NCBI RefSeq assembly: GCF_004959855.1
Contig: NZ_SPNT01000003.1
Coordinates: 310,001 to 374,000 of the forward strand
DNA: 64,000 nucleotides
Reading direction: 5' to 3'
Source of the DNA: Nitratireductor sp. XY-223
Lineage (GTDB): Bacteria > Pseudomonadota > Alphaproteobacteria > Rhizobiales > Rhizobiaceae
Shown here one piece after another: positions 45,456 through 54,225 of the stretch (position 1 is its first letter; every line of letters begins with the position of its first letter). The notes under the pieces are model-generated. The model worked only from the letters and a program-made list of their open reading frames with translations, was not told the origin of the DNA and searched no databases. A program made the translations under genes and the position numbers.

Positions 45456-46055
45456 ATGCCTGACGATAAGACCATTGCCGCCTACGATCTGCGCGTCGAC
45501 GACTATGTCCGCCTGACGAAGCGCACCCGGCCGCATGCGACATTGACGCAGTTTATCGCGCGCGTGCGGCCGAATGGCCGCGTCCTCGATCTTGGCTGCG
45601 GCCCGGCTAATGCAGCGGCCGTCATGCGCGACCACGGCCTGCAGGTGGACGCGGTCGACGCGTCCGCGGAAATGGTGCGGCTCGCCAACGCGACCCATGA
45701 TATCGGCGCCAGGGTCGCGACGTTCGAAACAATCGATGTTGTTGATGCCTATGACGGCGTATGGGCGAATTTCAGCCTGCTGCACGCGCCTCCGGCCGAC
45801 TTCCCGCGCCATCTTCGCGCGCTTCACCGCGCTTTGGTTTCCGGCGGGATATTCCACATCGGCATGAAGCTGGGCAGCGGCGAGGCGCGGGACCGCCTTG
45901 ACCGCTACTATGCCTATTATTCGCAGGACGAACTGTCGGGCCATCTCACGGACGCCGGATTCCTCGTCAACCGGATCGTCACCGGCGAAGATCCGGGACT
46001 GGCGGGCAATGTCGAACCGTGGATTGCCCTGACCGCTACGGCAAGGGCCGGTTAG
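45456..46055 (+). CDS. Class I SAM-dependent methyltransferase
   Basis: 199 residues. Motif I VLDLGCGPANAAAVM (about 46-60) and the acidic VDAVDASAEMVRLAN (about 66-80) bind S-adenosylmethionine. LLHAPPADFPRHLRALHRAL and GIFHIGMKLG complete the Methyltransf_11/25 pattern. It starts 8 bp after the cyclase and probably shares its message. Substrate unknown. It ends four bases into the opposite gene. Confidence 0.88.
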   Translation: MPDDKTIAAYDLRVDDYVRLTKRTRPHATLTQFIARVRPNGRVLDLGCGPANAAAVMRDHGLQVDAVDASAEMVRLANATHDIGARVATFETIDVVDAYDGVWANFSLLHAPPADFPRHLRALHRALVSGGIFHIGMKLGSGEARDRLDRYYAYYSQDELSGHLTDAGFLVNRIVTGEDPGLAGNVEPWIALTATARAG

Positions 46056-46309
46056 CGCAGGCCCATGAGATTGGCGACCAGTGCCGTTTCTTCCCGCTTG
46101 AGGCGTTCAGCGAGCTGATGCGCCTTGTCTTCCTCGTGTTCGAAGTGCGAGCCGACAATATGCGCGCAGCGCTGCGACGCGCTGACCGCGGCATCGACGA
46201 CGGCCTTTTCGACGATCTTCGCGATCGCGGTCCGGTCCGCCTCGGAAAGGGACGGCGCTGCCGCGCTGATTTCGTCGACCGCCTTCATTGCTATGGCTTT
46301 AAGGGGCAT
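46052..46309 (-). CDS. Small conserved helical protein of unknown function
   Basis: 85 residues, predicted all-helical, with LSEADRTAIAKIVEKAVVDA and a histidine/glutamate patch GSHFEHEEDKAHQLAERL. ATG 46309 follows CGAGGAA at five bases. Tail-to-tail with the methyltransferase gene, overlapping its stop by four bases. No family named. Confidence 0.6.
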   Translation of the reverse strand: MPLKAIAMKAVDEISAAAPSLSEADRTAIAKIVEKAVVDAAVSASQRCAHIVGSHFEHEEDKAHQLAERLKREETALVANLMGLR

Positions 46310-46407
46310 GTATTCCTCGGTGTTTTGTTGATCTGATGCGTGTGGCGATTTTATCAAAGGCGCCTTGCGGCGCAAATCGGCCGGCAAAGGCGCGCAGGCA
46401 GCGTCCG

Positions 46408-46944
46408 CTAGGGGTTCCCCCTGATATCCCATTGCCTGAGGCCGGGCTCCGTCCCGTCGCAGGCCTGCAGCAGCAGGTCGCGTGACATGAACGGTCCGGC
46501 CGACCGGCTTTCGGCGCCGGCCGAAAGACACAGTTCCGTGCTGCCCCCCGGGTGGAACGCCTTCGTTGCGTCGACGTATTCAAATCGCTGCAGAGGGCTG
46601 TCTGAACAATCCAGCAATGCCAGCCCGACGCCCGCTGCCGGTGCCGACAGGAGCTCGGCACACTTGTTCTCGTATGCCGCCGATTTGATTTGTCCGGACA
46701 CGACGTCAAAAGAGAATTGCACGTCACCGCCGGCCGGTTTGCATGAGTGGGCGTGCAGGCGGTCGGAAAAACCGCGCCCGACCGTGTCGATGCAATAGCC
46801 GAGGCGGTCCTTCTCATCCAGGTTGTCAGCAAGGTGGATCACCGGTGCGGGGGTGCGCAGATCGGGCGGCGCGGAATGGGCGACGGGCGGCAGCGCAAAC
46901 AGGGCCGCTAGCGCAATGGTCGTTTGGGTGCTGGTAGGTGACAT
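46408..46944 (-). CDS. Secreted ricin-B-like (beta-trefoil) lectin-domain protein
   Basis: 178 residues with a signal peptide (FALPPVAHSA, cleavage near 24). The mature part has cysteine pairs and repeated aromatic-strand motifs in trefoil spacing: GYCIDTVG ... LHAHSCK ... VQFSFD; CAELLSAP ... LALLDCSD ... QRFEYV; LCLSAG ... LLLQACDG ... RQWDI. That is three repeats of the C-(L)-x-x-C / Q-x-W-type, as in RICIN domains, which bind sugars. Role outside the cell unknown. Moderately confident on fold. Confidence 0.7.
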   Translation of the reverse strand: MSPTSTQTTIALAALFALPPVAHSAPPDLRTPAPVIHLADNLDEKDRLGYCIDTVGRGFSDRLHAHSCKPAGGDVQFSFDVVSGQIKSAAYENKCAELLSAPAAGVGLALLDCSDSPLQRFEYVDATKAFHPGGSTELCLSAGAESRSAGPFMSRDLLLQACDGTEPGLRQWDIRGNP

Positions 46945-47161
46945 GGAAGCTCCTTCAGCAATCTATGCCCCGAAAGTGTGTACGGGCGGCAGGGTTTTCA
47001 TCCCTCAGGCGCCGCCTCTAATACGAATTGCCTACAGGAATCGTTTCTTAATCGGCACTTGCGCCGGAAACGAGGCTTTAAAGGACATAATCGGGTCGCC
47101 ACATGACAGGAGGCGACGCAAGGAAGGCCCTGGGGAGGCCCCTGACCGAAAGGGCTGTAGA

Positions 47162-48049
47162 ATGCTGAACACGACGAACGACATGTTGATCGAGCGCGGG
47201 CTCCAGGTGGCGGAATCGCGCATCTTCCGCAAGAACAAGATCTGGGCGCGCCACGCGGACGAGAAGCCGGATGTGGCGGCGAGTCTCATGCGCGCCATTC
47301 GCATACTGCACCGGCTGACGCCGCCCGACCGCGACCTTTCCGCCCTTTCCATAGGATCGGGCGATGAACCGCAATTCAGACTGCTCGAAGCGACTTTCCG
47401 GGGCGGTCTGTGCCTCTACGACATTGACCCGGCCGCGCTGGCCGTCGTCCGGGAACGCACAGAGCGTCAGATGCTCGACCGCGTATCGCTGGTACAGGGC
47501 GACTTCAATGCCGATTTCCGCGATGCCGACGCCGCGGAACTGACCATGGCCGCAAAACTCGGCGGGCGGCGTTTTGATTTGCTGACGCTGCACCACTGCC
47601 TCTACTACAGCGACAAGGCGAACTGGCCGAGGCTTGTCGGTTCGCTCTACGAGGGCGTGCTCGCGCCCACCGGCGCCATGCATCTGGCGATGATGTCGGC
47701 CCGGGAACAGCGCGAGGGAACGACGACCTGGCTCTACAATCACTTCACCAACAAATTCTTCGGTTCCGGCACCAACCAGGATCTCCTGCGGTTGCATGAC
47801 GAACTCGCCGTGCATCCGACCTTCAGGAACGCGCGGATTTCGTCCGAGTCGAGCGAGGTCCGTTTCTGGGTCGACAATTTCGAGCGCTACATGGCGGTGG
47901 TCTGGATGATTCTGCTTTACCCGGACGGGCACCGGTTCAACGTCGACCAGCGCGTCGAGATCATCGAATTCGTCATCGACAGGTTCTGGCGTCCGAGGCG
48001 TCCGCTGGTCCAGGTCCAGGACTACCTGACGGTGTTCAAGGACCGCTAG
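47162..48049 (+). CDS. SAM-dependent methyltransferase-like protein
   Basis: 295 residues. The N-terminal helical part is NDMLIERGLQVAESRIFRKN. The Rossmann core has LSALSIGSGDEPQFRLLEAT (motif I, about 60-80), LYDIDPAALAVVRERTERQM (acidic loop) and RRFDLLTLHHCLYYSDKANW (motif post-I). The C-terminal portion has aromatic segments and ends VQVQDYLTVFKDR. It stands 150 bases before the P450 gene on the same strand and may belong to one pathway with it. Substrate unknown. A GGxxGSGxxG nucleotide motif is only partial. Confidence 0.75.
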   Translation: MLNTTNDMLIERGLQVAESRIFRKNKIWARHADEKPDVAASLMRAIRILHRLTPPDRDLSALSIGSGDEPQFRLLEATFRGGLCLYDIDPAALAVVRERTERQMLDRVSLVQGDFNADFRDADAAELTMAAKLGGRRFDLLTLHHCLYYSDKANWPRLVGSLYEGVLAPTGAMHLAMMSAREQREGTTTWLYNHFTNKFFGSGTNQDLLRLHDELAVHPTFRNARISSESSEVRFWVDNFERYMAVVWMILLYPDGHRFNVDQRVEIIEFVIDRFWRPRRPLVQVQDYLTVFKDR

Positions 48050-48199
48050 CTCCGGCGCAGCGTCCGGTCGTGACCGCGGAACATCCTGGGAGGCCCGGAT
48101 CTCGAAATCCGGGTATCGGCTCGGCAAGGAAACCGTTGATGGCCGCACGTAACGGCTGTTTAATGCGCGGACGTCCTTGACCTGACGGGAGTCGATGCC

Positions 48200-49369
48200 A
48201 TGTCAACCGCCCCGCATTACGATATCGATCCGGAAACCTTCTGGTCCGATCCCTATCCGGATCTCGCCCGAATGCGGGACGAGGCGCCGATCGCCTATGT
48301 CCCGCAACTCGGAGCGACGCTCTTCACCCGGCGCGACGACATCTTCACCTGCGAGAAGAATGTCGAGGTGTTTTCTTCCGATCAGCCGGGCGGTCTGATG
48401 AATGTCCTGATGGGTCAGAACATGATGCGCAAGGACGGCGAGGCGCATATGTCGGAGCGCAAGCTTTATTATCCCGCCGTATCGGTTCGCGCCGTGCGCG
48501 ATGTCTGGAAGGCCCGGTTTGAGGAGCATGCCAATGCGATCCTCGACGCGCTGCTCCCGGACGGCCGCGCGGAACTGGTCGAACGTTACGCCATGCCGCT
48601 CTCCGCGCAGTCGCTGAAGTCGATGACCGGCCTGGTCAATATGCGTTTCGAGGACATGGACGCCTGGAGCCAGGCCATGATCGATGGCATCTCCAACTAT
48701 ATCGGCGATCCGGAAGTCGAAAGACGGTGCCACGAGGCGACCGCCGGCATTGATGCGGCGATCGACGACATGCTGCCGGTGGTGCGCAACAACCCAGACC
48801 GCAGCCTGCTGTCGGTGATGCTGGAGGCCGGGATGGCGATGGAAAGCATCCGCGCCAACGTCAAGCTGACCATCTCCGGCGGCCAGAACGAGCCGCGCGA
48901 TGCCATCGCCGGCTGCATTTGGGCGCTGCTGACCCATCCCGACCAGATGGCGCTGCTGCAGGACGGGAAGGTGACCTGGCAGCAGGTGTTCGAGGAATAC
49001 TGCCGCTGGATCTCGCCCATCGGCATGTCGCCGCGCCGGGTCGCCAAGGCCTATGAATTCGGCGGCGTGCAGTTCGACCCGGAAGAGCGGATCTTCTTCA
49101 TGTTCTCGTCCGCCAACCGGGACGAGAGCTTCTTCGATGGTGCCGAAAATTTCGATGCGACCCGCGATACGCAAAAGAGCATTCCCTTCGGCGCCGGCCC
49201 GCATTTCTGTGCCGGCGCAGCAGCCTCGCGGACAATGGTGGCCGAGGTCGCACTGCCGGTGATCTTCCAGCGTCTTCCCGGTCTGCGGCTTGATCCGGAC
49301 GATGCCGTCCGGGTCGGCAGCTGGGCTTTCCGTGGGCCGCTCAACCTGCCGGCGGTCTGGTCTCTGTGA
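48200..49369 (+). CDS. Cytochrome P450
   Basis: 389-residue soluble bacterial P450. The heme ligand is C337 in IPFGAGPHFCAGAAAS. The K-helix ExxR reads EEYCRW. The I-helix reads TISGGQNEPRDAIAG, so the usual acid-threonine pair (A-G-x-E/D-T) is replaced by a Q-N-E-P-R-D sequence, found in a subset of P450s and unusual for an oxygenating enzyme. The N-terminus lacks a membrane anchor. No ferredoxin or reductase gene is nearby. It overlaps the GNAT gene by GTGA, so the two are made together. Confidence 0.92.
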   Translation: MSTAPHYDIDPETFWSDPYPDLARMRDEAPIAYVPQLGATLFTRRDDIFTCEKNVEVFSSDQPGGLMNVLMGQNMMRKDGEAHMSERKLYYPAVSVRAVRDVWKARFEEHANAILDALLPDGRAELVERYAMPLSAQSLKSMTGLVNMRFEDMDAWSQAMIDGISNYIGDPEVERRCHEATAGIDAAIDDMLPVVRNNPDRSLLSVMLEAGMAMESIRANVKLTISGGQNEPRDAIAGCIWALLTHPDQMALLQDGKVTWQQVFEEYCRWISPIGMSPRRVAKAYEFGGVQFDPEERIFFMFSSANRDESFFDGAENFDATRDTQKSIPFGAGPHFCAGAAASRTMVAEVALPVIFQRLPGLRLDPDDAVRVGSWAFRGPLNLPAVWSL

Positions 49370-49863
49370 CCGGTGCGGCGATGGACAGCGAAAACGAGAT
49401 TCGCATCTTTCACCTGGCGGACTTGCCGGAATGCATTCCGTTGCTTGCCGGCTGGTTCGTGGCCGAGTGGGAGCCCTACTACGGTGCGGCCGGACCTGGC
49501 GATGCAAAGAGCGATCTTGCCGATTGCTGCAGGCGCGACGGTTTGCCGACAGCGCTGGTGGCGGTCGATGCGGGAGAGACTGTGGTCGGAACAATTGCTC
49601 TCAGACCGTCATCGGTCGGCAGCCGGCCGGGCGAGGGACCCTGGCTTTCCGCTTTTCTGGTCGCTGCGCCCCGCCGCCGCCAAGGGATCGGCTCGCGCCT
49701 TGTCGCGGTGATCGAGGATCGGGCCCGCGAGCTTGGTTTCGATACGCTTTTCACGTCAACCGATGCCCGTGATTTCCTGTCGGCGCAAAAGGGCTGGCAG
49801 CCCCTGCGTCAGGAGGCGTCGCTGCGCGGACCGGTTACGGTCTACCGGCGGCGCCTGGATTGA
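49366..49863 (+). CDS. GNAT family N-acetyltransferase
   Basis: 165 residues. Acetyl-CoA loop motif A: LSAFLVAAPRRRQGIGSRLV (about 88-107), with LGFDTLFTSTDARDF in motif B position. Translation probably starts at GTG 49366 overlapping the P450 stop; ATG 49381 (MDSENEIR) is the other choice. Acetylates an unknown amine, possibly a product of the P450 or of the methyltransferase locus. Confidence 0.85.
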   Translation: MTGAAMDSENEIRIFHLADLPECIPLLAGWFVAEWEPYYGAAGPGDAKSDLADCCRRDGLPTALVAVDAGETVVGTIALRPSSVGSRPGEGPWLSAFLVAAPRRRQGIGSRLVAVIEDRARELGFDTLFTSTDARDFLSAQKGWQPLRQEASLRGPVTVYRRRLD

Positions 49864-49870
49864 AAACGGA

Positions 49871-50809
49871 ATGTGCACGGCGGTCCGTATTGGCAACCGG
49901 CCTGTCCATCGTGCCGGACTCGGGCACGTATTGCACAGGACGCCGTTGTGTCTGATCGTCTCCATATTGCTGGTATTGACGGCGGTCCGGACGACGGCCG
50001 CGGAAAACGTCTCGTTCGACAGCCTCGACGGAACAACGCGGATCACCGCGCGGTTGCTTGAACCCGCCACGGATCCGCCGCACCGGACTATCGTGTTCCT
50101 GCACGGGTGCAGCGGAACGGGATTCGGCGGCGGGCTCTCGCCGGTCTATTCGACATGGGCACAGCACCTGAACGAGGCTGGTTACGCGGTCCTGATCGTC
50201 GACAGCGCCACCCCCAGGGGCCTTGCCTCCACCTGCGGCTCAAGCGCGGCGCGCAGGATCGTCTATGCCAAACGTCCCTTTGACGCATATGGCGCCCTTC
50301 GCTTTCTCCAGTCCCTGCCGTCGATACAGCCCGACGGGATCGGTCTTATGGGCTGGTCGCAGGGCGGCGGCATTGTCCTTCTGACGATTGTCGACCCGAG
50401 CATTGGCCGCCCCGTGCCGGCGCCCGCGTACGATTTTCGCGCCGCTGTCGCCCTATATCCGAGCGCCTGCAGCGACCGGCTCCAGTCGCGGCCGTTTACC
50501 GCGGTCGAGCCGCAAAGCTGGTCTACCGGTATTCCGCTGCTTGTCCTGTTCGGCGCCCGTGACAACTGGACCGATCCGGACGCCTGCCGGTCGTTTATCG
50601 AAGCCGCACGCGAGCGTGGCGAGCCCGTGGAAATCAAATTGTACCGGAATGCCGTCCACAGCTTCGATGCGCCGAATGTCCGGTTGCAGGAAAGGTCCGG
50701 GCCGAGGCTTCGGGACGGATCGCTGCCTCTGATCGGTACGGACCAGGCAGCCCGCGAAGATGCGCTGGATGTCGTTCCGGAGTTTTTCGGCAGGCACATG
50801 AGCGACTGA
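49871..50809 (+). CDS. Exported dienelactone-hydrolase-like alpha/beta hydrolase
   Basis: 312 residues. The N-terminal hydrophobic segment (LCLIVSILLVLTAVRTTAAE) is a signal or anchor. The alpha/beta-hydrolase core has HGCSGTG (oxyanion loop), nucleophile serine in GLMGWSQGGGIVLL, acid in LLVLFGARDNWTDPD and histidine in YRNAVHSFDAPN. Dienelactone-hydrolase family members hydrolyse esters or lactones in the periplasm. Translation starts at ATG 49871, seven bases after the GNAT stop, so it closes the P450-GNAT-hydrolase unit. Confidence 0.85.
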   Translation: MCTAVRIGNRPVHRAGLGHVLHRTPLCLIVSILLVLTAVRTTAAENVSFDSLDGTTRITARLLEPATDPPHRTIVFLHGCSGTGFGGGLSPVYSTWAQHLNEAGYAVLIVDSATPRGLASTCGSSAARRIVYAKRPFDAYGALRFLQSLPSIQPDGIGLMGWSQGGGIVLLTIVDPSIGRPVPAPAYDFRAAVALYPSACSDRLQSRPFTAVEPQSWSTGIPLLVLFGARDNWTDPDACRSFIEAARERGEPVEIKLYRNAVHSFDAPNVRLQERSGPRLRDGSLPLIGTDQAAREDALDVVPEFFGRHMSD

Positions 50810-50821
50810 AGCGGGTTTCGC

Positions 50822-51586
50822 TCACGATTCCTCGTAAATGCGCAGGAGCTTCTTGGCCGTGAACCGGGACTCGTTGGGATACCCGAAGGCGTTGTTGACG
50901 TAGAGAACGCCGTCGCGCACCGTCCGGCGGTTGATGTGGCTGTGGCCGTAGATATGGATCGAGGCACCGGCCCGGCGAATCTGTTCATCGAGCAGTTCGG
51001 TGCCCAGCACCGGAAACAGCATGCGCGCACGCGGAGGCGCGAAGGACGGCATCAGGTCGATACGCGGCATGAAGTGGGAAAAGGTTATGACGACCGGTCT
51101 TGACGGACGCGGCACCGGTTCGTTCAGCGCGATGAAGTGCTGCGCTACGTCCCGGTCTCCCGAACCGTCCGGCCACCGGCAGGCGCGAAAATCCATCCAT
51201 CGCCGCCTCAGTTCGTCGGACGGCTGGCCGAACGAGTAGTCGTACCAGGAAAGCAGCGGGATGATAGACGCCTTGCCGCAGTCGACCGGCTGCATCGATG
51301 CGCCGCCGTTTCGGACGGCCTTCTGGACGTGGCGGAACTTCTCATGGGAATCGGCAATGCCCTTGTCGCGCAACACCCACAGATCGTGGTTGCCCGGCAC
51401 ATAAAGAACCTGCCGGAAACGGGTTGAGAGAAGCGCGAGATTCTTCTCGATGCGATCCAGCGAGTCGGAAAGGTCACCGGCCAGGATCAGCGTATCGTCG
51501 GTAAAGTCGGCCAGTGACAGCGCGTCCACCCAGCGGCCGTTTTCGCGGTAGTCGACGTGCAGATCGGAGATCGCGAATACCCGCAT
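50822..51586 (-). CDS. Cytosolic metallophosphoesterase
   Basis: 254 residues without signal peptide. Calcineurin-like motifs VFAISDLHVDYRENG, LILAGDLSD, YVPGNHDLWVLRD, ITFSHFMPR and IYGHSHINRRTV are complete. Length and layout match small predicted phosphohydrolases acting on nucleotides or phosphoesters. Convergent with the hydrolase gene, 12 bases apart. Substrate unknown. Confidence 0.88.
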   Translation of the reverse strand: MRVFAISDLHVDYRENGRWVDALSLADFTDDTLILAGDLSDSLDRIEKNLALLSTRFRQVLYVPGNHDLWVLRDKGIADSHEKFRHVQKAVRNGGASMQPVDCGKASIIPLLSWYDYSFGQPSDELRRRWMDFRACRWPDGSGDRDVAQHFIALNEPVPRPSRPVVITFSHFMPRIDLMPSFAPPRARMLFPVLGTELLDEQIRRAGASIHIYGHSHINRRTVRDGVLYVNNAFGYPNESRFTAKKLLRIYEES

Positions 51587-51654
51587 CTCAAAAAGGGTCC
51601 CTGGGGATCCCGCCTGTTGCGGTTGAGGTCAATGTCGCCCCGGTACCGGCACGG

Positions 51655-52104
51655 TCAGCTGGAGCCGGTCTTCGCCTGGTCCGTGCCGTTCTCCGGCGGC
51701 GCCTCTGCAGCCGGTGCCGCGGCCGGTCCGGCCTGATCGGCGGACGCTGCCGCCGGCTGCGGGATCTGGGACCGATACTGTCGTGCGTAACTGGCAATGC
51801 GTTCCGCCCGTTCGATGGCACTTTCCTCCGCGGATTTTTCGGCCGCCGCCGGCTGTTTGTCCCTTGTGCTCTGCGCGTCGGCGAGTACCCGCAGGTGGTT
51901 TTCTATGAGTATGATGCTGGCCAGCAGGCCGCCGACAACAACGGCGACCAGGAATCCCGCGGCGAAGCCGATCAGCGCACCTTCCCAAGGCTGGGCGTCC
52001 ATTTCAGCGGACTGTATGTAGCCGACAACCGGACCGCCGACAATGCACAGGACCGCCAGTACGCGGATGATGCCGGAAAGGAAGTCGACGAGAATACGCA
52101 GCAT
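51655..52104 (-). CDS. Small membrane protein with Ala/Pro-rich tail
   Basis: 149 residues. Two transmembrane helices (about 10-30, VLAVLCIVGGPVVGYI, and 43-65, LIGFAAGFLVAVVVGGLLAS). Then a charged stretch EKSAEESAIERAERIASYAR and a low-complexity tail (QPAAASADQAGPAAAPAAEA). No family recognised. Confidence 0.6.
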   Translation of the reverse strand: MLRILVDFLSGIIRVLAVLCIVGGPVVGYIQSAEMDAQPWEGALIGFAAGFLVAVVVGGLLASIILIENHLRVLADAQSTRDKQPAAAEKSAEESAIERAERIASYARQYRSQIPQPAAASADQAGPAAAPAAEAPPENGTDQAKTGSS

Positions 52105-52240
52105 AGTGGTTCCCTGTACTTTTAGGGACGACAGGACTTACAGGTCTGCAACCTACTGCATTTCCTCAAGGCCTGTCTTGTCTTAATTGGATGGCGCGGG
52201 GCGCTATCGACAAGTTTGCTTAACGCACGCCGGGCAGTGC

Positions 52241-52792
52241 CTATGTGGGTCCGCTCGCCGATCTTTCCACCTTTCGGGCGGTTCCGATGGTAGCGCGAAC
52301 CACCTTCGGCTTGTTGGCCGGGCGCGTGACATTGCGAACAAAGACACTGACCGCCTCGTCAACGGTCCGGGCGGTCTTGAAACTCGGAAACCGTCCTGCC
52401 TCTTTCAGGATCAATGAGATGTTGTAGTCGGCGTTGGTCAGGTTGGCCACGGAGTGGCCCCGTCCCAGCCCGTTGCTGCGGTTCATCTGAAACAGCCCGA
52501 AGCAGTTGCAGCCGCGGTTGTGCGCTTTCGGATTGAGTGTCGATTCGCGGATCGCGACCGACACCGCTGCGACCTGCTGCGGACGCCCGTAACCCGCGGC
52601 GGCAAATCGGGATGTGATCTTGTTCGCGATCTTTGTCTGTGCGGCATTGTAGCCGCTGAGTTCGGCGAATTGTACCGCGCCGGATTGTTGCGTGGCAGGC
52701 ACTGCGGTTTTCTGCTTTTCCTCCGCGATGGTGGAAGAGCAGGCCGCGAGCATGAGCGCGGCAGCGGCGAGGCCGAGAATTTGATACTTCAT
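52241..52792 (-). CDS. Lysozyme-like (lytic transglycosylase-type) lipoprotein
   Basis: 183 residues. Lipobox ALMLAAC with acceptor cysteine at about 18. The folded part has the lysozyme-like order: AAVSVAIRESTLNPKAHNRG (the glutamate in RESTLNP is where transglycosylases keep the catalytic acid), then a cysteine pair CNCFGLFQMNRSNGLGRG, then a C-terminal helical region. It resembles SLT/lysozyme folds that cut or bind peptidoglycan. Activity unproven. Confidence 0.7.
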   Translation of the reverse strand: MKYQILGLAAAALMLAACSSTIAEEKQKTAVPATQQSGAVQFAELSGYNAAQTKIANKITSRFAAAGYGRPQQVAAVSVAIRESTLNPKAHNRGCNCFGLFQMNRSNGLGRGHSVANLTNADYNISLILKEAGRFPSFKTARTVDEAVSVFVRNVTRPANKPKVVRATIGTARKVERSASGPT

Positions 52793-53049
52793 TGTTGGGT
52801 CTGACTTGTCGTTACGGGCCTAACGCGGCGATGCCACGCGAATTCGCGCAGTCCAAAATGCGGGCATTGTGTTGGATTTGTGGCAAAACGCGCCGCGGCG
52901 GCGCGTCATGCGGTCTTTCCGGGCGTGATTTGCAAAAATATCACAGTTTTGACGATCGCCGTTGTTGTGGTCGGCGACAACCCCTTTGGTTATAGTCCCG
53001 TTGCCAAATACAACCGGCCAGTTTTAGTAAATTCATCGAGGGTTGATCA

Positions 53050-53697
53050 ATGAAGTTGCGCATTTTCAGACGAATAGCCGCACTGGCATGTGCGGTAGCG
53101 CTTGCCGCCGGAACAATTGACCTGGCCGAGGCCCAGGTCCTGAAGGGAATCGGAAAAGCGCTGCAGGACACGGGGGAAGCGATCGGAAAGGGGGTCGACA
53201 AGACCGGGGAGGCGATTGAAAAGGGCGTCCGGGAAACCGGTGATGCGCTGAAGGGCGAAAGCAAGCAGCCCGGCACCGCGATCATCGAACCGGCCTATCT
53301 GTTTGTCCAGCAAGCCGGCTCGCTCCGTTTCAAGGACGACAAACTGACACTCAGGAACCTGGCGCCGTCTACATTCTACTTTACCGACAGGCCGGTGCGT
53401 GATGCGGGATTTGTGAGCAACGAGGACTTCGTAGGGCTCTGGGCAGACGGCGGGCAGGACGGATTCAAGGCCGACCCGCCCAGCGCCGCCATTGCCATAG
53501 CCGGGCTCAAGCTGGCGGAACCCCTGGTGGTTGAAATCCTGAGTGCCGAGTTGAAGGGTTCGAATGCCACCTACACGGTCAACGTCAAATCCGGTTCGCT
53601 GCCCGCTCAGGCCAAAGATGTCGCGCTGTTTGTGGATGCCTTCGATTTCAAGGCGGACAACGGATACCGGTTTCTCGATTTCCTGTCGCGCAATTGA
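53050..53697 (+). CDS. Exported protein with amphipathic repeats
   Basis: 215 residues with a signal peptide (cleavage after LAEAQ, about residue 29). Residues about 30-70 contain 11-residue repeats (GKALQDTGEAIGKGVDKTGE, AIEKGVRETGDALKG), typical of a surface-seeking amphipathic helix. The rest has beta-strand-like motifs FYFTDRPVRDAGFVSNEDFV and LWADGGQDGFKADPPSAAI, seen in a family of uncharacterised proteins. Function unknown. Confidence 0.7.
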   Translation: MKLRIFRRIAALACAVALAAGTIDLAEAQVLKGIGKALQDTGEAIGKGVDKTGEAIEKGVRETGDALKGESKQPGTAIIEPAYLFVQQAGSLRFKDDKLTLRNLAPSTFYFTDRPVRDAGFVSNEDFVGLWADGGQDGFKADPPSAAIAIAGLKLAEPLVVEILSAELKGSNATYTVNVKSGSLPAQAKDVALFVDAFDFKADNGYRFLDFLSRN

Positions 53698-54225
53698 CGC
53701 GGCTTGGTTTCGCGGAAATCCCCGACCTTTCCGAGGCTCAACAGCCGAGTCTGACCCCGAATTGCAGGCGCGCGATCCCGCCCGCGCTTGCATTTATTAA
53801 TCACAGAAAGTAATAAAATTGGTGCAACAGATCCGCATCCTGGCGCTTATGGACCAATTCGTCTCGGCATCGGGAATGTCTCGCAATTCCTCCTGCCAGG
53901 AATTGAAGACGAGGTGGATCGGGCGGTGTTGCTGGGCGGTTTTTCGGGAGAGAGGCGCGAATCCCCGGAAGATTGCGGTGCCGACTTGGGGATACAAACG
54001 AAGTTTGTATCCCCAATGCGCGCAGTCTGTAGTTCCGCCGGATTCCCACGCGCGTTTTCCAGTTCCTCACCGGGCCAATAGAGCTTTGCAACAGTCGTAG
54101 CAAAGTGCACTAACGCGCGGATATTTTGTGATAATTATCGATTTTTTGTGGCCGCAAGAAAAGTTTAGCGGGCAAAACGCAATGTACGTTTGTGTAATTT
54201 GTTCTATGCCAATAATAATGCCGCC
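53698..54225. other. Long intergenic region with a large imperfect inverted repeat
   Basis: No supported gene in 528 bases. The central palindrome (53986-54016) is flanked by weaker complementary stretches (CGCGAATCC-CCGGAA on the left, GCCGGATTCCCACGCG on the right). Short frames on either strand are not convincing. Confidence 0.45.
53986..54016. repeat. Perfect 14-bp inverted repeat
   Basis: TTGGGGATACAAAC and its exact reverse complement, separated by GAA. Could be a hairpin in RNA, a protein site or the centre of a mobile palindromic element. Confidence 0.75.

Noticed and set aside
53801-54103. 100-codon minus-strand frame with a faint mobile-element flavour
   Set aside because: The three minus frames all stay partly open across a palindromic stretch, and no motif could be identified in any of them.
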